From: Aquirufa rosea
GTDB taxonomy: Bacteria > Bacteroidota > Bacteroidia > Cytophagales > Spirosomataceae
Reading direction: 5' to 3'
Length of the DNA stretch: 64,000 nucleotides
NCBI RefSeq assembly: GCF_004118285.1
Contig: NZ_SDHY01000006.1
Span: forward strand, 160,572 to 224,571
Numbering within the stretch: the first letter of the stretch is position 1; each line of letters begins with the position of its first letter. Positions 61,082 through 64,000 of this stretch are shown piece by piece. The translations under genes were made by a program, and so were the position numbers. The notes beneath the pieces were generated by a model, which saw only the letters and a list, made by a program, of their open reading frames with translations, did no database searches and had not been told where the DNA came from.

Positions 61082-62304
61082 TGAAAATTGAGTTACCTTC
61101 TGTTTCGATACACGATTATGATTATCCCCTCCCTGAGACTAGCATAGCGCAGCATCCTAGTCCAGTTCGGGATGCCTCGCGATTGTTAGTCAGCAAAAAT
61201 GGAGAGATTTCGCATCATCGATTCTACAATCTATTGGATTTATTACCTGCCAATAGCCTATTGATATTCAACAATACCCGTGTTATTCCTGCCAGAATTC
61301 ATTTAAAGAAAGCTACAGGAGCCACCATTGAGCTGTTTTTACTAAAGCCTTTAACGGCTACTGTTGCCACCCAAATCACCATGGAATCTCAGCATGAAGT
61401 GGATTGGGAATGTTTGGTGGGCAATAAAAAGCGCTGGAAGGAAGGTGAATCCTTGGAGCAGGCCGTCCAAATGGGCGAAGAGAGCGTTTCCTTACGATTG
61501 GATTGGATAGATCGTGAAAACAATTGGGTCAAAATCACTTGGGATAGTGCCCATTTATTCGCCGAGATTTTAAATGCTTTGGGACAGATTCCGCTCCCTC
61601 CTTATTTGGGAAGAGATTTGGATGAGGCCGACCAAGAAAGATACCAAACCATATTTTCCAAGGAATTAGGCGCGGTAGCTGCCCCTACGGCTAGCCTACA
61701 TTTTACGGAACAGATTATTGAACAAATTCCTGCCAAAGGGCATCAAAGTACCTTTATTACCTTGCACGTGGGAGCAGGCACGTTTCTTCCAGTCAAAGAG
61801 GACAATGTCGCCCACCATCCCATGCACAGGGAGCAATTGATATTCTCCATTCCCATGATTGAGACCTTATTGCAACATCAGGGACCTATGGTTCCAGTAG
61901 GTACTACCGCCTTGAGAGCATTGGAGAGCTTATATTGGTCAGGTGTTTATTTAATGGAAGGGAAGCCTATACCAGCAGAGGGATTCGTATTGCCGAAAGA
62001 ATTTGCCTATCAGGTGCATGCCAAAAACTATTCTGTACAGGAATCCTTGAAAAAGGTTTTGGACTATTTACGTACCCATCGTTTGGAACAATGGGTAGCT
62101 GAAACTGAGCTCCTAATTATGCCGGGTTATCCCTTACACTTGTGTGATGCGCTGATTACCAATTTCCATCAACCAAAGTCCACCCTTTTGGTGTTAATAG
62201 CGGCTTTAATTGGAGAGCATTGGCGAAAAGTATATGAGGTGGCTCTAGAAGAAGGCTATCGATTTTTAAGTTACGGTGATTCATCATTGTTGTTCAAAAA
62301 ATAA
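61081..62304 (+). CDS. queA: S-adenosylmethionine:tRNA ribosyltransferase-isomerase
   Basis: A 407-residue QueA. Motifs: DYPLPETSIAQHPSPVRDASRLLV (about 14-37), IFNNTRVIPARI (about 61), LPPYLGR, YQTIFSKELGAVAAPTASLHFT (about 180) and LHVGAGTFLPVK (about 229). It transfers ribose from SAM to preQ1 in tRNA during queuosine synthesis. Some residues (about 105-165) are longer than in the E. coli enzyme (356 aa). It is coupled to the preceding membrane-protein gene. Confidence 0.96.
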   Translation: MKIELPSVSIHDYDYPLPETSIAQHPSPVRDASRLLVSKNGEISHHRFYNLLDLLPANSLLIFNNTRVIPARIHLKKATGATIELFLLKPLTATVATQITMESQHEVDWECLVGNKKRWKEGESLEQAVQMGEESVSLRLDWIDRENNWVKITWDSAHLFAEILNALGQIPLPPYLGRDLDEADQERYQTIFSKELGAVAAPTASLHFTEQIIEQIPAKGHQSTFITLHVGAGTFLPVKEDNVAHHPMHREQLIFSIPMIETLLQHQGPMVPVGTTALRALESLYWSGVYLMEGKPIPAEGFVLPKEFAYQVHAKNYSVQESLKKVLDYLRTHRLEQWVAETELLIMPGYPLHLCDALITNFHQPKSTLLVLIAALIGEHWRKVYEVALEEGYRFLSYGDSSLLFKK

Positions 62305-62325
62305 GTGATTTCAAGCAAATATTTG

Positions 62326-62333
62326 TATTTTTG
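62326..62333 (+). promoter_or_regulatory. tyrS -7 element
   Basis: TATTTTTG matches TAnnTTTG, 29 bp before the tyrS start. No TTG is found at 20-bp spacing. Confidence 0.4.
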
Positions 62334-62362
62334 CGACCATTTTATTTATCAGACCCAAAAAA

Positions 62363-63655
62363 ATGCAAGGTAATTTTATCGAGGAATTGAGATGGAGAGG
62401 CATGTTGCATGACATGATCCCAGGTTTAGAAGAGCAACTAGCCAAAGAAATGACCACGGCCTATATTGGCTTTGACCCTACAGCACCTAGTTTGCACATA
62501 GGTAATTTGGCGGCCATCATGTTGCTGAAGCACTTTCAATTAGCGGGACACAAGCCCATCGCTTTGGTGGGAGGAGCTACGGGAATGATCGGTGACCCAT
62601 CCGGTAAAAATGCGGAAAGGGAATTTTTGTCGGAGCAAACCTTGCGCGATAATCAAGTGGGTATCCAGAAGCAATTGGAGAAGTTTCTAGATTTTCACTC
62701 AGGAGCTAATTCAGCAGAAGTTGTTAATAATTATGATTGGTTTAAAGAATTTAGTTTCCTAGGATTTTTACGGGAGGCAGGGAAATTCTTGACTGTTAAT
62801 TATATGATGTCCAAGGATTCGGTGAAAAACCGCTTGGAAACGGGACTATCCTTTACGGAGTTCTCCTATCAATTGTTACAGGGTTATGATTTCTACCATT
62901 TGTACAAAACAAAGAACGTACGATTACAAATGGGAGGATCTGATCAATGGGGTAACATTACCACAGGTACCGAAATGATCCGTAGGAAAGAAGGCGCAGG
63001 AGAAGATGAAACGGATCGAGCATTTGCGTTGACTACCCCCCTAGTCACTAAGGCCGACGGAACCAAATTTGGTAAGTCGGAGTCGGGCAATGTGTGGTTA
63101 GATGCTAGTAAAACAAGTCCTTATGAGTTTTATCAATTCTGGTTAAATACGGCAGATGCCGACGTACCTAGGTTGCTAAGAGTGTTCACCTTATTTAGTC
63201 AAACGGAAATTGAGGCGATGGAGGCAGAGCATGCGGAGGCCCCTCATTTACGTATATTACAAAAAGCCTTAGGAAAAGAAGTAACGACGAGAGTACATGG
63301 CGCCCAAATTTGCGAGGAGGTCATAGAAGCTTCGGGTATCTTATTTGCGAAAGATGCCATTGAGCAATTGGAAGCAGCATCAGAAAGTGTTTTTCAGCAA
63401 TTACCTATTTATCAGGTTAGTTCAGAGGCGATGGCAGAATGCCAAAATCTGACGGATTTAATCAGCGTGGGCTGTAATAATTTAATCTGTTCTTCGAAGG
63501 GGGAAGCTCGAAAAGCCATCCAAGGAAATGCCATTAGTGTGAATAAAGTGAAGGTAAATAATCCACAGGCAAATATTGATTTTCCGTTATTGCGCCAAAA
63601 ATATTTGTTGATCGGAAACGGGAAACAAAAAAACTACATATTGGCAATCAAGTAG
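62363..63655 (+). CDS. tyrS: Tyrosyl-tRNA synthetase
   Basis: A 430-residue class I synthetase (bacterial TyrRS group 1). The HIGH-type motif is HIGNLAAI (about 47), followed by [18 protein letters not shown] (about 193) for tyrosine binding. The KMSKS-like loop is KFGKSESG (about 236), and an S4 RNA-binding domain covers about 365-430 ([18 protein letters not shown]). Length is normal. It is the last protein gene before the rRNA operon. Confidence 0.97.
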   Translation: MQGNFIEELRWRGMLHDMIPGLEEQLAKEMTTAYIGFDPTAPSLHIGNLAAIMLLKHFQLAGHKPIALVGGATGMIGDPSGKNAEREFLSEQTLRDNQVGIQKQLEKFLDFHSGANSAEVVNNYDWFKEFSFLGFLREAGKFLTVNYMMSKDSVKNRLETGLSFTEFSYQLLQGYDFYHLYKTKNVRLQMGGSDQWGNITTGTEMIRRKEGAGEDETDRAFALTTPLVTKADGTKFGKSESGNVWLDASKTSPYEFYQFWLNTADADVPRLLRVFTLFSQTEIEAMEAEHAEAPHLRILQKALGKEVTTRVHGAQICEEVIEASGILFAKDAIEQLEAASESVFQQLPIYQVSSEAMAECQNLTDLISVGCNNLICSSKGEARKAIQGNAISVNKVKVNNPQANIDFPLLRQKYLLIGNGKQKNYILAIK

Positions 63656-63667
63656 TTGTGAGATTAC

Positions 63668-63743
63668 TGGCGAATAAATTCAAAAAATATTAAAAAAATT
63701 ATTCGCCAATATTTGCACAAAATAAATAAACCGTGCATCTTTG
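63668..63743 (+). promoter_or_regulatory. rRNA operon promoter with upstream inverted repeat
   Basis: TTG (63713-63715), 20 bp, CATCTTTG (63736-63743) has the usual spacing and one mismatch from TAnnTTTG. The ATCTTTGCA core is typical of Bacteroidota rrn promoters. An inverted repeat TGGCGAATAA (63668-63677) / TTATTCGCCA (63699-63708) with an A/T-rich centre lies just upstream, where an UP-like element would be. Confidence 0.7.
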
Positions 63744-63973
63744 CACTCCCAATCGCTAGCTAACGAGCCAGCGCAATAAACGAAACGAGTATGTGAGGCA
63801 CTATTGTGTCAATCAGGCAAGTCAAGTTTAAAAGAGTTCTTTGACGTGTTGATAAAAGGAAAAAGTTCATAACTATTTAAGTTAGTTATGAAGAGTAAAG
63901 AATAGCATTCAAGACAAGGATAAAGACAATTCTTATTATATATAAGAGCAAGTCAAACATCCAAAGAATATTT
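63744..63973 (+). other. rRNA leader
   Basis: The 318 bp between tyrS and 16S hold no gene. After the promoter comes a transcribed leader with GAGTTCTTTGACGTGTTG (63834-63851), the conserved boxA-like antitermination segment of Bacteroidota rrn leaders. The rest shows no coding frame. Confidence 0.6.
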
Positions 63974-64000
63974 ACAATGGAGAGTTTGATCCTGGCTCAG
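63974..64000 (+). rRNA. rrs: 16S ribosomal RNA, 5' end only
   Basis: AGAGTTTGATCCTGGCTCAG at 63981-64000 is the universal 16S segment equivalent to E. coli positions 8-27, which puts the mature 5' end near 63974. The gene continues past the right edge. Confidence 0.95.

Noticed and set aside
1..64000. tRNA genes, CRISPR arrays, insertion sequences, prophage, integrase or toxin-antitoxin pairs
   Set aside because: I looked for T-arm-like GGTTCRANNC segments, regular direct repeats, transposase or integrase motifs and terminal inverted repeats and found none convincing. A tRNA-detection program would settle the tRNA part.

Overview
The window looks like chromosome from a pigmented, aerobic Bacteroidota, most likely of the order Cytophagales. 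The evidence is: promoters of the TTG-N20-TAnnTTTG type, almost no Shine-Dalgarno sequences, a type IX secretion C-terminal domain on a subtilase, a MurF-Alr fusion, a YtxJ bacillithiol-type protein, CrtY, TonB receptor architecture and LPS genes (waaA, lpxH). The genus cannot be fixed from the sequence alone. I see no tRNA, CRISPR array, insertion sequence, prophage or plasmid signature. The right edge enters a ribosomal RNA operon: the last 27 bases are the 5' end of 16S rRNA.

Region by region. (a) 1-9.4 kb is a reduced-sulfur island. It holds an MBL-fold/double-rhodanese persulfide dioxygenase-like protein (cut by the left edge), a small rhodanese, two small membrane proteins, a YeeE/YedE pair, a frameshifted membrane-protein pseudogene, a TsdA-like dihaem cytochrome c divergent from a sulfide:quinone oxidoreductase with a Crp/Fnr-type dyad between them, an exported DsrE protein, a methyltransferase, a rhodanese plus thioredoxin pair, a rhodanese-thioredoxin fusion lipoprotein and an MsrB lipoprotein. 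Together they could oxidise sulfide to persulfide, pass sulfane sulfur along rhodanese and thioredoxin carriers, and repair oxidised methionine in the envelope. (b) 9.5-12.8 kb holds an SRAP protein, a VOC protein, an exported beta-propeller, and a SatD-like gene with three evenly spaced 17-bp dyads over its promoter. (c) 12.8-17.8 kb is a mutagenesis cassette: DnaE2-like polymerase, DinB and a divergent self-cleaving XRE-S24 repressor. Tex follows. (d) 20-23.3 kb is a metal-linked outer-membrane uptake group. (e) 23.3-33.9 kb holds a subtilase, an acyltransferase, a ROK kinase, RsgA, WaaA, YtxJ, LipA, CrtY and MetK.

(f) 34-43.9 kb is mostly core metabolism: HPF, a FAN1-like nuclease, PGK, MurF-Alr, FumC, an ArsC-like protein and a TRIC channel. 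It also has an ArsR regulator behind a 384-bp AT-rich region full of TTAGCTAA motifs. (g) 44-54 kb holds an ABC exporter, an H1-like basic protein, a SpoU methyltransferase, an acyl-ACP desaturase, a GH32 enzyme, LpxH, FtsH and RsfS. (h) 54-63.7 kb holds BirA, an acyl-CoA ligase, an Omp85 protein, a lipoprotein, IlvE, a cobalamin adenosyltransferase, QueA and TyrS, then the rRNA promoter and leader.

Most of the window is ordinary core genome. The parts most worth a second look are the sulfur island, the SatD operator array, the LexA-like repressor/DinB/DnaE2 cassette with its perfect dyad, the ArsR upstream region, and the two-frameshift pseudogene.
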